From the NCBI RefSeq assembly GCF_018122625.2, contig NZ_JAGQFT020000001.1:248001-312000 (forward strand): a stretch of DNA of 64,000 nucleotides, read 5' to 3'. Position numbers and translations under genes: made by a program. The notes beneath the pieces were generated by a model, which saw only the letters and a program-made list of their open reading frames with translations, was not told the DNA's origin and did not search any database. This document shows, piece by piece, positions 22,205-31,737 of the stretch. Every line of letters starts with the position of its first letter. Within the stretch, counting starts at the first letter, position 1. This stretch comes from Coralloluteibacterium stylophorae. Its GTDB lineage: Bacteria; Pseudomonadota; Gammaproteobacteria; Xanthomonadales; Xanthomonadaceae.

Positions 22205-23904
22205 GGGGCGGTCATCGGTTGGGCGGGAAGGGGGGCGGCCGCGGCGGTCGCCGCGAGGTACTGGTGGATCTGGGCGACCACCGCCGCGCCTTCTCCGACC
22301 GCCGCCGCGACCCGCTTGGTCGAGCCGGCGCGGACGTCGCCGATCGCGAACACCCCGGCGCGGTCGGTCTGCAGCGGCAGGGTCGGCAGGCCGCGGCCGC
22401 AGGGGCGGCCGGTGACGACGAAGCCGGCCTCGTCCAGCGCCACGCACCCCGCGAGCCAGCCGGTGTTGGGATCGGCGCCGACGAACAGGAACACGTGGTG
22501 CAGCGGACAGGCGTGCGTCTCGCCGGTGTCGCGGTCGCGGAAGGTCGCCGCCTGCAGGCCGGCGGCGGCGTCGCCCTCGAGCGCGACGATCTCGGTGCGC
22601 ACGTGCAGCTCGACGTTCGGCAGCGCGGCGATGCGCTCGATCAGGTAGCGCGACATCGACGCCTCCAGCCCCGGTCCGCGCACCACCAGGTGCAGGCGGC
22701 GGACCTTCGGCGCGAGGAACACCACCGCCTGGCCCGCGGAGTTGCCGCCGCCGACCAGGGCCACCTCCTCGCCCTCGCACAGCCGCGCCTCGACCGGCGA
22801 GGCCCAGTAGGACACGCCGGCGCCCTCGAACAGGGCGAGGTTCTCGATGCGCGGGCGCCGGTAGCGCGCGCCCGAGGCGATGACCACGGTGCGCGCCTGT
22901 ACGCTGCGGCCGGCGCCGTACTCCAGCCGCAGGCGGCGGTCGGCGGGGTGCGCGGCGGTGCAGTCCAGGCGCGCGATGTCGACCGGGATGGCGAGCTCGG
23001 CGCCGAACTTCAGCGCCTGGTTGTAGGCGCGGCCGGCCAGCGCCATGCCGGAGATCCCGGTCGGGAAGCCGAGGTAGTTCTCGATCCGGGACGAGGCGCC
23101 GGCCTGGCCGCCGATCGCGCGCTGGTCGAGCACCAGCACCGACAGCCCTTCGGACGCCGCGTACACGGCGGTGGCCAGTCCCGCCGGACCGGCGCCGACG
23201 ACGGCCACGTCGTAGCGCCGGTCCGGGTCGAGCTCCGGCGTCATGCCCAGGCACTGCGCGGCCTCGCCGTCGCTGGGCCGCTTCAGCACGGTGCCGTCGG
23301 GGCAGACCATCAGCGGCAGGTCCTCGGGCAGGATGCCGAGCCGCTCGACGAGCGCGCGGCCCTCGGCGTCGCCCTCGGCGTCGACCACGGTGTTGGGATA
23401 GCCGTTGCGGGTGAGGAAGCCCTGCAGCCGGGTCAGCGCCGCCTCGCCCGGGCGCCCGACCAGCACCGAACCGGCGGCGTCGCCCTCGATCAGGCCGACC
23501 CGGCGCAGGATCAGCGCGCGCATCACGACCTCGCCGATCTCGGCCGATCCCACCATCAGCGCGCGCAGGTGCGCGGCGTCGAACGGCAGCGCAGTGCAGC
23601 CGTGCGGGCCCGCGCGGCCGGCGGCGAGCGAGGCGCGGCCGGCGAGCTGGCTGACCTCGCCGGTGAACTGGCCGGCATGGTGGACCACGACCGGCTTCTC
23701 GCGGCCGAGCCCGTCGCGGCGCACGACCGCGATCGCGCCCTCGAGCACCAGCCATACCGGCGCATGCTGCTCGCCGACGTCGAACAGCATCTCGCCGGGC
23801 GCGAAGCGGCGCGGCGCGTCGCTGGCGAAGCGGCGGGCGGTGCCGACCTGGGTGCAGTCGAGCTGCGGGAACATCTGGTGGCGGCGGGTATCGACCAGGC
23901 TCAT
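22201..23904 (-). CDS. FAD-dependent oxidoreductase with N-terminal cyclic-nucleotide-binding domain
   Basis: A 567-residue fusion. A cNMP-binding/Crp-like domain (about 25-140, RRFAPGEMLFDVGEQHAPVW and FTGEVSQLAG) is followed by a thioredoxin-like domain without the active CxxC (about 150-222), then a thioredoxin-reductase-like FAD/NAD domain (GAGPAG at 237-242, GGQAGASSRIENYLGFP, VALVGGGNSAGQA, FAIGDVRAGSTKR). The redox CxxC of true thioredoxin reductase is replaced (SYWASPVEA), so electrons must leave by another route or the protein is a regulatory flavoprotein. It is translationally coupled to the UBP zinc finger and divergent from a chloroperoxidase-type hydrolase. Confidence 0.87.
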   Translation of the reverse strand: MSLVDTRRHQMFPQLDCTQVGTARRFASDAPRRFAPGEMLFDVGEQHAPVWLVLEGAIAVVRRDGLGREKPVVVHHAGQFTGEVSQLAGRASLAAGRAGPHGCTALPFDAAHLRALMVGSAEIGEVVMRALILRRVGLIEGDAAGSVLVGRPGEAALTRLQGFLTRNGYPNTVVDAEGDAEGRALVERLGILPEDLPLMVCPDGTVLKRPSDGEAAQCLGMTPELDPDRRYDVAVVGAGPAGLATAVYAASEGLSVLVLDQRAIGGQAGASSRIENYLGFPTGISGMALAGRAYNQALKFGAELAIPVDIARLDCTAAHPADRRLRLEYGAGRSVQARTVVIASGARYRRPRIENLALFEGAGVSYWASPVEARLCEGEEVALVGGGNSAGQAVVFLAPKVRRLHLVVRGPGLEASMSRYLIERIAALPNVELHVRTEIVALEGDAAAGLQAATFRDRDTGETHACPLHHVFLFVGADPNTGWLAGCVALDEAGFVVTGRPCGRGLPTLPLQTDRAGVFAIGDVRAGSTKRVAAAVGEGAAVVAQIHQYLAATAAAAPLPAQPMTAP

Positions 23905-24161
23905 GGTGCGTTCTCCGGGCGCGGCGGCGGACATCCTGCCCCGCGCGCGACGATGGGGCGCCCGAGGATGCGCGTCCGGATGGACGGCGCGCTTGTACGC
24001 GACGGCGCGATCGCCACCGGCGCCGGAGCGCCGGGCAGGAGGCCGCCGGCAGCCTCGCAACATCGTCCTAGGTGGAGCCCGGGCGCGTCGCTAGCCTCCT
24101 GCGCATCGACGCCTCCGGGCGCGGGGCATGCCGCTCCGCCGGGTGTCCGCAGGAGACCAGG

Positions 24162-25148
24162 ATGACCGACCCACGCCAGGACGCGCCCGCCGATGCGCTG
24201 CGCCGGGATCTTCTCGTCGGCGGCCTCGGCGCCGTCGCGCTGTCGATCCTGCCGCTCGGCGCGGGCGCCGCCCCGCATCGCCAGACCGCTTCGCCAACCG
24301 CCTCCCACACCGCAAGGACCCACACGATGAGCAGCATCAAGACGAAGGACGGCACCGAGATCTACTACAAGGACTGGGGCTCGGGACAGCCGATCGTGTT
24401 CCACCACGGCTGGCCGCTGAGCGCCGACGACTGGGACGCGCAGATGCTGTTCTTCCTCGACGCAGGCTACCGCGTGATCGCGCACGACCGCCGCGGCCAC
24501 GGGCGCTCGACCCAGACCGCGACCGGCAACGAGATGGACACCTACGCCGCGGACGTGGCCGAGCTCGCCGCCGCGCTCGACCTGCGCGAGGCCATCCACG
24601 TCGGCCATTCCACCGGCGGCGGCGAGGTGGCCCGCTACGTGGCGAAGCACGGCAAGGGACGCGTCGCCAAGGCCGCGCTCATCGGCGCGGTGCCGCCGAT
24701 CATGCTCAAGACCCAGGCCAACCCGGGCGGCCTGCCGATCGAGGTCTTCGACGGCTTCCGCAAGCAGCTCGCCGCCAACCGCGCCGATTTCTACTGGCAG
24801 GTGCCGATCCCGTTCTACGGCTTCAACCGCGAGGGCACGCCGGTGATCGAGGCGGTCCGCGCCAACTGGTGGCGACAGGGCATGATGGGCGGCGCCAAGC
24901 CGCACTACGACTGCATCAAGGCCTTCTCCGAGACCGACTTCACCGAGGACCTCAAGGCCATCGACGTGCCGGTGCTGGTGATGCACGGCGACGACGACCA
25001 GATCGTGCCGTTCGCCGATTCCGCACCGCTGTCGGACAGGCTGCTGAAGAACTCGACGCTCAAGGTCTACAAGGGCTTCCCGCACGGCATGTGCACCACG
25101 CACGCCGACGTCATCAACGCCGACCTGCTGGAGTTCATCCGCGCCTGA
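24162..25148 (+). CDS. Alpha/beta hydrolase of the cofactor-free haloperoxidase type, with Tat-like signal
   Basis: A 328-residue protein. The ATG at 24162 follows AGGAG and yields a twin-arginine-like leader ([21 protein letters not shown]), so export is likely. An internal ATG at 24327 would give a cytosolic form without the leader. The catalytic domain has [14 protein letters not shown] (oxyanion hole), HDRRGHGRS, nucleophile GHSTGGGE, Asp in [11 protein letters not shown] and His in FPHGM. The group is annotated as non-haem chloro/bromoperoxidase but most members act as esterases or perhydrolases. It is divergent from the cNMP flavoprotein. Confidence 0.9.
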   Translation: MTDPRQDAPADALRRDLLVGGLGAVALSILPLGAGAAPHRQTASPTASHTARTHTMSSIKTKDGTEIYYKDWGSGQPIVFHHGWPLSADDWDAQMLFFLDAGYRVIAHDRRGHGRSTQTATGNEMDTYAADVAELAAALDLREAIHVGHSTGGGEVARYVAKHGKGRVAKAALIGAVPPIMLKTQANPGGLPIEVFDGFRKQLAANRADFYWQVPIPFYGFNREGTPVIEAVRANWWRQGMMGGAKPHYDCIKAFSETDFTEDLKAIDVPVLVMHGDDDQIVPFADSAPLSDRLLKNSTLKVYKGFPHGMCTTHADVINADLLEFIRA

Positions 25149-25152
25149 GGGT

Positions 25153-25275
25153 CGGGCGCGGCTTCGGCCGCGACCGCTCCGCTCCGGCCTCCCCTGTAGG
25201 TAGGAGCTTCAGCCCCGAACGGGCGTGTCCGCAGCGGCGGGCCGTCGGGGCTGAAGCCCCCTCTTACAGGAGGCC
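25153..25275. repeat. Diverged REP-like cluster (type B), three cores
   Basis: GCGCGGCTTCGGCCGCGACC, TAGGAGCTTCAGCCCCGAACGG and CGGGGCTGAAGCCCC cores in the gap after the hydrolase gene. The cores are degenerate, and the last two could pair with each other. Confidence 0.65.
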
Positions 25276-25389
25276 TGTTCCGCCTCCGGGTGGGTGCGGT
25301 CCGATCCACATCCACATCGCATCGGCATCCACATCCGCATCGCCCCACGACAGCCATCGTCGGTGCCTCTTCTTCGGCGGGTACGGCGG

Positions 25390-25992
25390 ATGGCAGGCGA
25401 TGCGGGAATCTGGGGCCAGGGTCTGGACGGCTTCCGTGCCGCCGTCGCCGGCGACGCGCCCACGCCCGGCTGCGGCGCGGTCGCGGCGGTGGCGGCCGAC
25501 CTCGGCCTCGCCCTGGTGATCAAGGCCCTGCGCATCAGCGACCGGCACGGCGCCGATGCCTCGCGCGGGCGCCTCGCGGGCCACGCGCAGACCCTGCTCG
25601 AGCGCCTGGGTGCCTACGCCGACGAGGACGTGCGCGCCTTCGCGCGTCACCTGCGCGCCGACGATGCGGACGTGACGGGTGCGGAAGGCCAGGCGCACCG
25701 CAACGCGTGTGCGGTGCCGCTGGCGACCGCGCACGCCTGCCTCGAAGGTCTGGGCCTCGCGCTCGCGGCATGGCCGCTGTGCGCGGCGGCCCTGCGCAGC
25801 GACGTCCACGCCGGGGCGCTGCTGCTCGACGCGGGCCTGCGTGCTGTGCTCGTCAACGTCGAGGCCGACGCACCCGCGCTGCAGGATGCGCGGGCGCGCG
25901 CGGAGGCGCTGCAGGCGCGGGATCGCCTGCGGGACGATGCGCAGGCGCGGATGCGCGAACTCCAGGCGCTGCTGACCGACACGGCTCGCTGA
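25390..25992 (+). CDS. Cyclodeaminase/cyclohydrolase (FTCD-C-like) family protein
   Basis: A 200-residue helical protein with the family opening PTPGCGAVAAVAADLGLALVIKALRIS (APAPGGGSVAA-like motif). Helices follow with LLERLGAYADEDVRAFARHL and CAVPLATAHACLEGLGLAL. Relatives include the C-terminal domain of formiminotransferase-cyclodeaminase and methenyl-THF cyclohydrolases. In this short stand-alone group the folate substrate is assumed from homology only. The ATG at 25390 is chosen because the conserved region begins soon after; an in-frame GTG at 25363 is possible. Confidence 0.75.
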   Translation: MAGDAGIWGQGLDGFRAAVAGDAPTPGCGAVAAVAADLGLALVIKALRISDRHGADASRGRLAGHAQTLLERLGAYADEDVRAFARHLRADDADVTGAEGQAHRNACAVPLATAHACLEGLGLALAAWPLCAAALRSDVHAGALLLDAGLRAVLVNVEADAPALQDARARAEALQARDRLRDDAQARMRELQALLTDTAR

Positions 25993-26125
25993 CCCCCAGG
26001 TGCGGTGGCGGGCCGCAGGCCGCGGCTAACGCCGCGAGCGGCGGCTCCCGTCGCTGCGCACCTCTTCGCGCCCTCCTGAGCGGTATGCGCGGATCCTCGC
26101 GGGACCGCACCGCCCGGAGCCCGTC

Positions 26126-26290
26126 ATGACGCCTTCGCCGAACGGTCCGATCCCGCCCTCGGACATGGACCCGCGCAGCAACGACCCGATCCCCGGCCCG
26201 CACCCCGGCCGCCAGCACAGCGACGGGATCGAGGAGGACGAGACCGAACGCGAGGAGGGCATCCGCCACGGCCACCTCCCGCCGAAGTAG
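26126..26290 (+). CDS. Small acidic Pro-rich protein, 54 residues
   Basis: The ATG at 26126 has GGAG six to seven bases upstream and the frame ends at 26290. The product has a Pro/Asn-rich first half (MTPSPNGPIPPSDMDPRSND) and a charged second half (DGIEEDETEREEGIRHGHLPPK). It looks like an intrinsically disordered protein. Its composition is unlike the Arg/Ala noise typical of false frames here. No homologue is recalled and the function is unknown. It lies downstream of the cyclodeaminase gene on the same strand. Confidence 0.55.
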   Translation: MTPSPNGPIPPSDMDPRSNDPIPGPHPGRQHSDGIEEDETEREEGIRHGHLPPK

Positions 26291-26410
26291 GGGCGGCGCC
26301 GTCGCCTGTGCTTCGGGGACGCCCGCAACGCGCGCGCTGCGCGCGGCCCCGTCCCGGCATCCGCCCGCCAGGAAGGGGACGGATTCCGTGCGCTGGAACA
26401 AGCGTCGCCC

Positions 26411-26899
26411 TCAGCCGCGCAGGAGGGCCTCGACGTGCAGGCCGACCGGCAGGGCCAGGAACAGCGACCAGGCGACGAGGAACACCACCGGCGCGCGCCT
26501 GGCGAACAGCGCGCCCTCGCGCCGGCGGTGGACGACATCGCGGAAGGTGCCTTCCCCGAATCCCAGCGTGTAGGCGCCGAGTTCGGGGTGGCGGTCGAGC
26601 AGCTCGCCGAAGCGGTCGCGCCAGCGGCCCACCAGCGCGTAGGCGGCGTGGATGCCCGGCCGCGCCAGCAGGACCAGGACGATGCCCAGCACCGCCAGCG
26701 CCGGCGGCAGCAGGATCGGGAACAGACTGCCCCAGCGGCCTTCCGAGGCCGACATGGCCGAGGCGTAGGCGATCACCAGGAACGACTGCGAGCTCAGCAG
26801 CGAGTTCATCCGGCTCGCCGCGAGCTGGCTCTCGTGCTCGATCTCGGCGCTGTAGAACTTCATCAGGTCGAGCGGGGGGATCTCGGTCCTGTCGCTCAT
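26411..26899 (-). CDS. Conserved-type hypothetical membrane protein
   Basis: A 162-residue protein starting at the ATG 26899 (MSDRTEIPPLDLMKFYSAEIEHESQLAASRMN). Two transmembrane helices are clear: about 54-78 (LFPILLPPALAVLGIVLVLLA) and about 135-155 (APVVFLVAWSLFLALPVGL), joined by a soluble Arg-rich loop. The N-terminal helix before the first membrane segment looks amphipathic. The family is not recognised. A longer upstream frame (to 27031) is Gly/Pro-rich and rejected as leader. It is transcribed against its neighbours. Confidence 0.65.
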   Translation of the reverse strand: MSDRTEIPPLDLMKFYSAEIEHESQLAASRMNSLLSSQSFLVIAYASAMSASEGRWGSLFPILLPPALAVLGIVLVLLARPGIHAAYALVGRWRDRFGELLDRHPELGAYTLGFGEGTFRDVVHRRREGALFARRAPVVFLVAWSLFLALPVGLHVEALLRG

Positions 26900-27217
26900 C
26901 GGCGGCCTCTGCTGTTTCACGGGGTCGAAGGGCCCGCCGCCTTCCATACCGAACATCTGCCCGTGGCCCGGCTCGACTCCGGCGAGGTGGGCGCGCGCGG
27001 TGTCGGCGCTCCGGCCGGCCGTCCCGGGCATACGGGCTGCCGGCGGCGCGGCCCCGGCGCCGGGCCTCTCGGGGCGCGGCGGGCGCGACCCGCGACACTA
27101 GCGGTGCGTCCGTGCGCGTGCGGTGAGCCGGACGCGGGGCGCGGATGACCCTCGCGTGGATCCGACGCTGACGCTGCCCACGGTAGCGTCGTTGCGACCC
27201 AGTCCCGGAGCACGTCC
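26900..27217. other. Gap without recognisable features
   Basis: Divergent promoters for the membrane protein and the following small gene must lie here, but I see no convincing -35/-10 pair, repeat or RNA structure. Confidence 0.3.
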
Positions 27218-27568
27218 ATGGCCAACGCCAACACCGACCGCAGCAACCTGCAGCACTTCACCCTCTATCTCGCGAACCGGCGCATCTACGCGCGCAACCC
27301 GGACGGGCATCTGGTCGATCTCGGCGGGCTGCGCCAGGAGGACGGCCGCTTCGGCTACGTGCTCGACGGCGACAAGTCCGGCGCCGACGGGCTCGACGGC
27401 GAAGACGCGGTACTGCGGCGCCTCGAGGACGAGCTGACGTTCGTGTTCCTCGACGGGCAGTTCACCAGCCTGCCGGACGTCAGCGACCAGGTGGACGTCG
27501 AAGGCGCACCGCAGCGGCGGATCGCGCTCGAGGAGTTCGTCGAGGACGGCGACGACCCCGCGGCCTGA
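27218..27568 (+). CDS. Hypothetical acidic protein
   Basis: A 116-residue, Asp/Glu-rich soluble protein with a well-behaved composition (FTLYLANRRIYARNPDGHLVDLGGLRQEDG near the start, then ELTFVFLDGQFTSLPD, then ALEEFVEDGDDP). No motif is recognised. The alternating strand-like segments suggest a small beta-rich fold. It is the first of a same-strand run leading into the catalase-like gene (74-bp gap), so it may share that transcript. Confidence 0.6.
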   Translation: MANANTDRSNLQHFTLYLANRRIYARNPDGHLVDLGGLRQEDGRFGYVLDGDKSGADGLDGEDAVLRRLEDELTFVFLDGQFTSLPDVSDQVDVEGAPQRRIALEEFVEDGDDPAA

Positions 27569-27641
27569 ACCGCCGGCACGCCCGCTTCACCCTGCAGGTG
27601 GAGAGTCGGTGCGCCATCCGCACGCCAGCTGGAGAGCCCGC

Positions 27642-28733
27642 ATGTCGCCCCGCCCCCTGCTGTTCGACCCCGCCCTCGAAGCCGTCCCCGACGACGAGGC
27701 CGAGACCACCGCCGAACTCGTTGCCGGCTTCCGCGAGATCATCGAGACCACCTGGAGCGACTACGGCCACGCCGTGCGCAGCGTGCACGCCAAGAGCCAC
27801 GGCCTGCTCGAGGGCAGGCTGCGGGTCCGCGACGACCTGCCGCCCGAGTACGCCCAGGGCGTCTTCGCCAGGCCGCGCGACTACCCGGTGGTGCTGCGGT
27901 TCTCGACCAACCCCGGCGACATTCTCGACGACAACGTCTCCACCCCGCGCGGGCTGGCGCTGAAGCTCGTCGGCGTCGACGGCGAACGCCTGCCGGGCAG
28001 CGCCGACGCCAGCACCCAGGACTTCGTCATGATCAACGCGCCGGCCTTCAGCGCGGCGACGCCGAAGGCCTTCCTGAAGAACCTGAAACTGCTGGCCAGG
28101 ACCACCGATCGGGCACCGCGGTCGAAGCGGGCGCTGTCGGCGGTGCTGCGCGGGGTGGAGCGCGCGGTGGAGGCGGTCGGCGGCGAGAGCGCGGCGTTGA
28201 AGAGCCTCGGCGGCCACCCCGAGACGCACATCCTGGGCGAGACCTTCTACACGGCGGTGCCGATCCTCTACGGGCCGTACTACGCCAAGCTCAGCGTCGC
28301 GCCGGTGGCGCCGGCGCTGACCGCGCTCACCGATGCGCCGCTGGATCTGAAGGGCAGGCCGGACGGGATCCGCGAAGCGGTACGCGCCTATTTCGCGGAG
28401 CAGGGCGGGGCATGGGAGGTGCGGGTCCAGCTTGCCACCGACCCGGAGACGATGCCGATCGAGGACGCCTCGGCCGTCTGGCCGGAGGACGCGAGCCCCT
28501 ACGTCACCGTCGCCCGCATCGAGGTCCCGGCGCAGGATGCCTGGAACCCGGAGCGTGCGGCCCGCATCGACGACGGCATGGCCTTCAGCCCCTGGCATGG
28601 CATCGCCGCGCACCGGCCGCTCGGCGGCGTGATGCGGTCGCGCAGGCCCGCCTACGAGATGTCGGCGGGTTTCCGTGCGGAGCACAACGGGTGCCCGATC
28701 CGCGAACCGCGGGTGGCGCCGCCGCAGGGCTGA
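27642..28733 (+). CDS. Catalase-related haem protein
   Basis: A 363-residue protein of the catalase superfamily (short, SrpA/allene-oxide-synthase-like, without the C-terminal flavodoxin-like domain). Visible features are VRSVHAKSHGLLEGRLRV with the probable distal His, YPVVLRFSTNPGDILDDNVSTPRGLALKL of the core barrel, TQDFVMINAPAF, and RRPAYEMSAGFRAEHN with the likely axial Tyr. GGAG precedes the ATG at 27642. Members range from catalase to peroxidase, and the activity here is not predictable. It is followed 119 bp later by the TPP enzyme in an oxidative-metabolism run. Confidence 0.85.
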   Translation: MSPRPLLFDPALEAVPDDEAETTAELVAGFREIIETTWSDYGHAVRSVHAKSHGLLEGRLRVRDDLPPEYAQGVFARPRDYPVVLRFSTNPGDILDDNVSTPRGLALKLVGVDGERLPGSADASTQDFVMINAPAFSAATPKAFLKNLKLLARTTDRAPRSKRALSAVLRGVERAVEAVGGESAALKSLGGHPETHILGETFYTAVPILYGPYYAKLSVAPVAPALTALTDAPLDLKGRPDGIREAVRAYFAEQGGAWEVRVQLATDPETMPIEDASAVWPEDASPYVTVARIEVPAQDAWNPERAARIDDGMAFSPWHGIAAHRPLGGVMRSRRPAYEMSAGFRAEHNGCPIREPRVAPPQG

Positions 28734-28852
28734 ACCCGGTTCACGGTGCGGGGACGGCGCCCGTCCCAGCATCCGGGGTCCCTCGATCGCAGCGGCAGTC
28801 CGCGGCCCGCCTCGACGGACCTCGCCCGGCCGCTGCCTGCATGGAGCTTCCC

Positions 28853-30625
28853 ATGGCCAAAGCGACAGTCGGCGACTACCTGCTCGAACGTCTCACCGAA
28901 TGGGGCGTCAGGCGCATCTTCGGCTACCCCGGGGACGGCATCAACGGGATCATGGGCGCGATGGGGCGCGCCGCCGAGCGCTTCGAGTACGTGCGCGTGC
29001 GGCACGAGGAGATGGCGGCGTTCATGGCCGGCGCGCACGCCAAGTTCACCGGCGAGGTCGGCGTGTGCATGGCCACCTCCGGTCCCGGCGCGCTGCATCT
29101 CATCACCGGCCTCTACGACGCGAAGATGGACCACGTGCCGGTGGTCGCCATCGTCGGCCAGCAGGCGCGTAGCGCGATCGGCAGCCAGTTCCAGCAGGAG
29201 GTCGACCTGCTGTCGGTGTTCAAGGATGTCGCCGCCTACAGCCAGATGATTGTCACCCCCGCGCAGGCGCGGCACGTGATCGACTCCGCCTTCCGCATCG
29301 CCGCGGCCGAACGCACCGTAAGCTGCATCATCGTGCCCAACGACGTGCAGGAACTCGAGGCGGTGCCGTCGCCGCCGCGCACCCACGGCACCAACTTCTC
29401 GAGCGTGGGCTACGTGCGCCCGAACCCGTGGCCGAGCGAGGACGATCTCGCCCACGCCGCCGAGGTGTTGAATTCGGGCAGCAGGGTCGCGCTGCTGGTG
29501 GGCGCGGGCGGCCTGGACGCCACCGACGAGATCATCGAGGTCGCCGACCGCCTGGGCGCCGGCGCGGCCAAGGCGCTGCTCGGCAAGGCCGCGCTGCCCG
29601 ACGACCTGCCCTGGGTGACCGGCTCGATCGGCCTGCTCGGCACCAAGGCGAGCTGGGAGCTGATGCAGCACTGCGACACGCTGCTGATGATCGGCACCAC
29701 CTTCCCGTACGCCGAGTTCCTGCCCGAGGAAGGGCAGGCACGCGCGGTGCAGATCGACCTGCAGCCGCGCAACGTCGGCATCCGCTATCCGAGCGAGGTC
29801 AACCTGATCGGCGACGCCGGGCAGGTGCTGCGCGACCTGCTGCCGCGGCTGACGAAGAAGACCGACGACGGCTGGCGGCGCAGGATCGAGGGCTGGGTTG
29901 CTGATTGGTGGAAGAACATGGAGGCCAAGGCGATGGAGGATGCCGAGCCGATCAATCCCCAGCGCGTGTTCTGGGAACTCTCGCCGCGGCTGCCGGACAA
30001 CACCATCCTCTGCGGCGACTCCGGCTCCCACACCAACTGGTACGCACGCGACATCCGCATCCGCCGCGGGATGAAGGGCTCGCTGTCGGGCAAGCTCGCG
30101 AGCATGGGCAGCGGCGTGCCGTATGCGATCGCCGCGAAGATGGCCTATCCGGACCGCCCGGTGCTGGCGATGGTCGGCGACGGCGCCATGCAGATGAACG
30201 GCAACGCCGAGCTGGTCACCGTCAAGGAGTACTGGCAGCGCTGGAAGGACCCGCGCTTCGTGGTGCTGGTACTGGTCAACAACGACCTCAACCAGGTCAC
30301 CTGGGAACAGCGCGCGCTCGCCGGCGACCCGAAGTTCGCCCCGGCCCAGGACGTGATCCCGTTCCCCTATGCGCGCTATGCGGAGCTGCTGGGCTTCCGC
30401 GGGATCCGCGTGGAGCGGGCGCAGGACATCGCCGGCGCCTGGGAGGAGGCCTGGCGCAGCGACCGGCCGGTGCTGATCGAGTTCCAGGCCGATCCCGACG
30501 TGCCGCCGCTGCCGCCGCACATCACCTGGACGCAGGCCAGGGCCTACATGAGCTCGATGCTCAAGGACGACCCCGACCGGGCCGGCGTGATCCGCCAGAG
30601 CATCAAGCAGATGTTCTCCAGCTGA
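28853..30625 (+). CDS. TPP-requiring enzyme, pyruvate oxidase-like
   Basis: A 590-residue enzyme of the acetohydroxyacid synthase/pyruvate oxidase superfamily. GGAG six bases before the ATG at 28853 favours this start over 28841. Domains in order: Pyr domain with GYPGDGINGIMGAM and VRHEEMAAFMAGAHA (catalytic Glu), a central domain (about 195-340), and a PP domain with MVGDGAMQMNG...LVNND, the GDG-N(about 26)-NN TPP/Mg motif. The match is nearest to PoxB-like proteins, which oxidise pyruvate to acetate and CO2 at the membrane. The C-terminal membrane anchor of E. coli PoxB is not obvious. It is followed 11 bp later by the enolase-family gene. Confidence 0.85.
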   Translation: MAKATVGDYLLERLTEWGVRRIFGYPGDGINGIMGAMGRAAERFEYVRVRHEEMAAFMAGAHAKFTGEVGVCMATSGPGALHLITGLYDAKMDHVPVVAIVGQQARSAIGSQFQQEVDLLSVFKDVAAYSQMIVTPAQARHVIDSAFRIAAAERTVSCIIVPNDVQELEAVPSPPRTHGTNFSSVGYVRPNPWPSEDDLAHAAEVLNSGSRVALLVGAGGLDATDEIIEVADRLGAGAAKALLGKAALPDDLPWVTGSIGLLGTKASWELMQHCDTLLMIGTTFPYAEFLPEEGQARAVQIDLQPRNVGIRYPSEVNLIGDAGQVLRDLLPRLTKKTDDGWRRRIEGWVADWWKNMEAKAMEDAEPINPQRVFWELSPRLPDNTILCGDSGSHTNWYARDIRIRRGMKGSLSGKLASMGSGVPYAIAAKMAYPDRPVLAMVGDGAMQMNGNAELVTVKEYWQRWKDPRFVVLVLVNNDLNQVTWEQRALAGDPKFAPAQDVIPFPYARYAELLGFRGIRVERAQDIAGAWEEAWRSDRPVLIEFQADPDVPPLPPHITWTQARAYMSSMLKDDPDRAGVIRQSIKQMFSS

Positions 30626-30636
30626 GGCCGCGGCCG

Positions 30637-31737
30637 ATGTCCGCCGCGGCCGTCATCGAGGACCTGCGCCTGCACGGCCTGCGCATCGCCACGGATGCGC
30701 CGGAAGCCGACGGCAGCTTCGCGTGGGACACGACGGAGATGCTGGTCGTCGAGCTCGATGCCGGCGGCAGCACCGGGCTCGGCTACACCTATACCCAGGC
30801 GCATGCCGCGGAGGTCCTGGTGCGCGACACCCTCGCGCCGCTGGTCCTGGGCCAGCCGGTGCGCGAACGCGCCGCCCTGTGGCTGCGGATGAACGCCGCG
30901 CTGCGCAACATCGGCCGACCGGGCCTCGGGACGATGGCGGTGGCGGCGGTGGACCAGGCGCTCTGGGACCTGCATGCGCGCCTGCTGGACGTGTCGCTGG
31001 CGGACCTTCTCGGCGCGGTGCGCGAGGCGGTGCCGCTGTATGGCAGCGGCGGCTTCACCAGTTACGACGACGCGCGCCTCGCCGCGCAGCTCGGCGGCTG
31101 GGCGGGCGAGGGCCTGCGCGCGGTGAAGATGAAGGTCGGCGCCGAGCCGGCGCGCGATGCGGCGCGGGTGCGCATCGCCCGCGAGGCGGTAGGGCCCGGG
31201 GTGGCGCTGATGGTCGACGCCAACGGCGCCCTCGACCGCCAGCAGGCACTCGCCGCTGCGCACGACTTCGCCGAGCAGGGTGTCGAGTGGTTCGAGGAGC
31301 CGGTGACCTCCGACGATCCCGCGGGACTGGCGTGGCTGCGCGATCGCATGCCGGCCGGAATGCGGGTGGCCGCCGGCGAATACGGCTGGGACGCGCGCTA
31401 CTTCCGCGGCATGCTCCAGGCCGGTGCGGTCGACGTGCTGCAGGCCGACGCCACGCGCTGCGGCTACACCGGCTTCCTGCAGGCGGCGGCGCTGTGCGAG
31501 GCGCATGGCATCGCGCTGTCGGCGCACTGCGCACCGGCGGTGCACGTGCCGGTCTGCGCGGCCGCGCCGCGGCTGGCGCACCTGGAGTACTTCCACGACC
31601 ACGTGCGCATCGAGTCCATGCTCCTCGAGGGCGTCGCCGCGCCCGTCGACGGGGTTCTGTGCGTCGACCGCGGCCGCCCCGGGCACGGGCTGGCGCTGCG
31701 TACGGACGCCGCCGATCGCTACCGGATCACCCCATGA
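30637..31737 (+). CDS. Enolase-superfamily enzyme (mandelate racemase/muconate lactonizing type)
   Basis: A 366-residue protein with a capping domain (residues 1-125) and a TIM-barrel carrying the superfamily residues: VKMKVG (KxK general base), LMVDANG, WFEEPV and VAAGEYG (three metal ligands Asp, Glu, Glu), then DVLQADATRCGYTG and SAHCAP with the second-face His. A KxK on one side and His on the other fits racemase or sugar-acid dehydratase chemistry. The substrate is unknown. The stop overlaps the start of the FAD/Fe-S dehydrogenase (ATGA, 31734-31737), so they probably act in one pathway on a 2-hydroxy acid or sugar acid. Confidence 0.85.
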   Translation: MSAAAVIEDLRLHGLRIATDAPEADGSFAWDTTEMLVVELDAGGSTGLGYTYTQAHAAEVLVRDTLAPLVLGQPVRERAALWLRMNAALRNIGRPGLGTMAVAAVDQALWDLHARLLDVSLADLLGAVREAVPLYGSGGFTSYDDARLAAQLGGWAGEGLRAVKMKVGAEPARDAARVRIAREAVGPGVALMVDANGALDRQQALAAAHDFAEQGVEWFEEPVTSDDPAGLAWLRDRMPAGMRVAAGEYGWDARYFRGMLQAGAVDVLQADATRCGYTGFLQAAALCEAHGIALSAHCAPAVHVPVCAAAPRLAHLEYFHDHVRIESMLLEGVAAPVDGVLCVDRGRPGHGLALRTDAADRYRITP

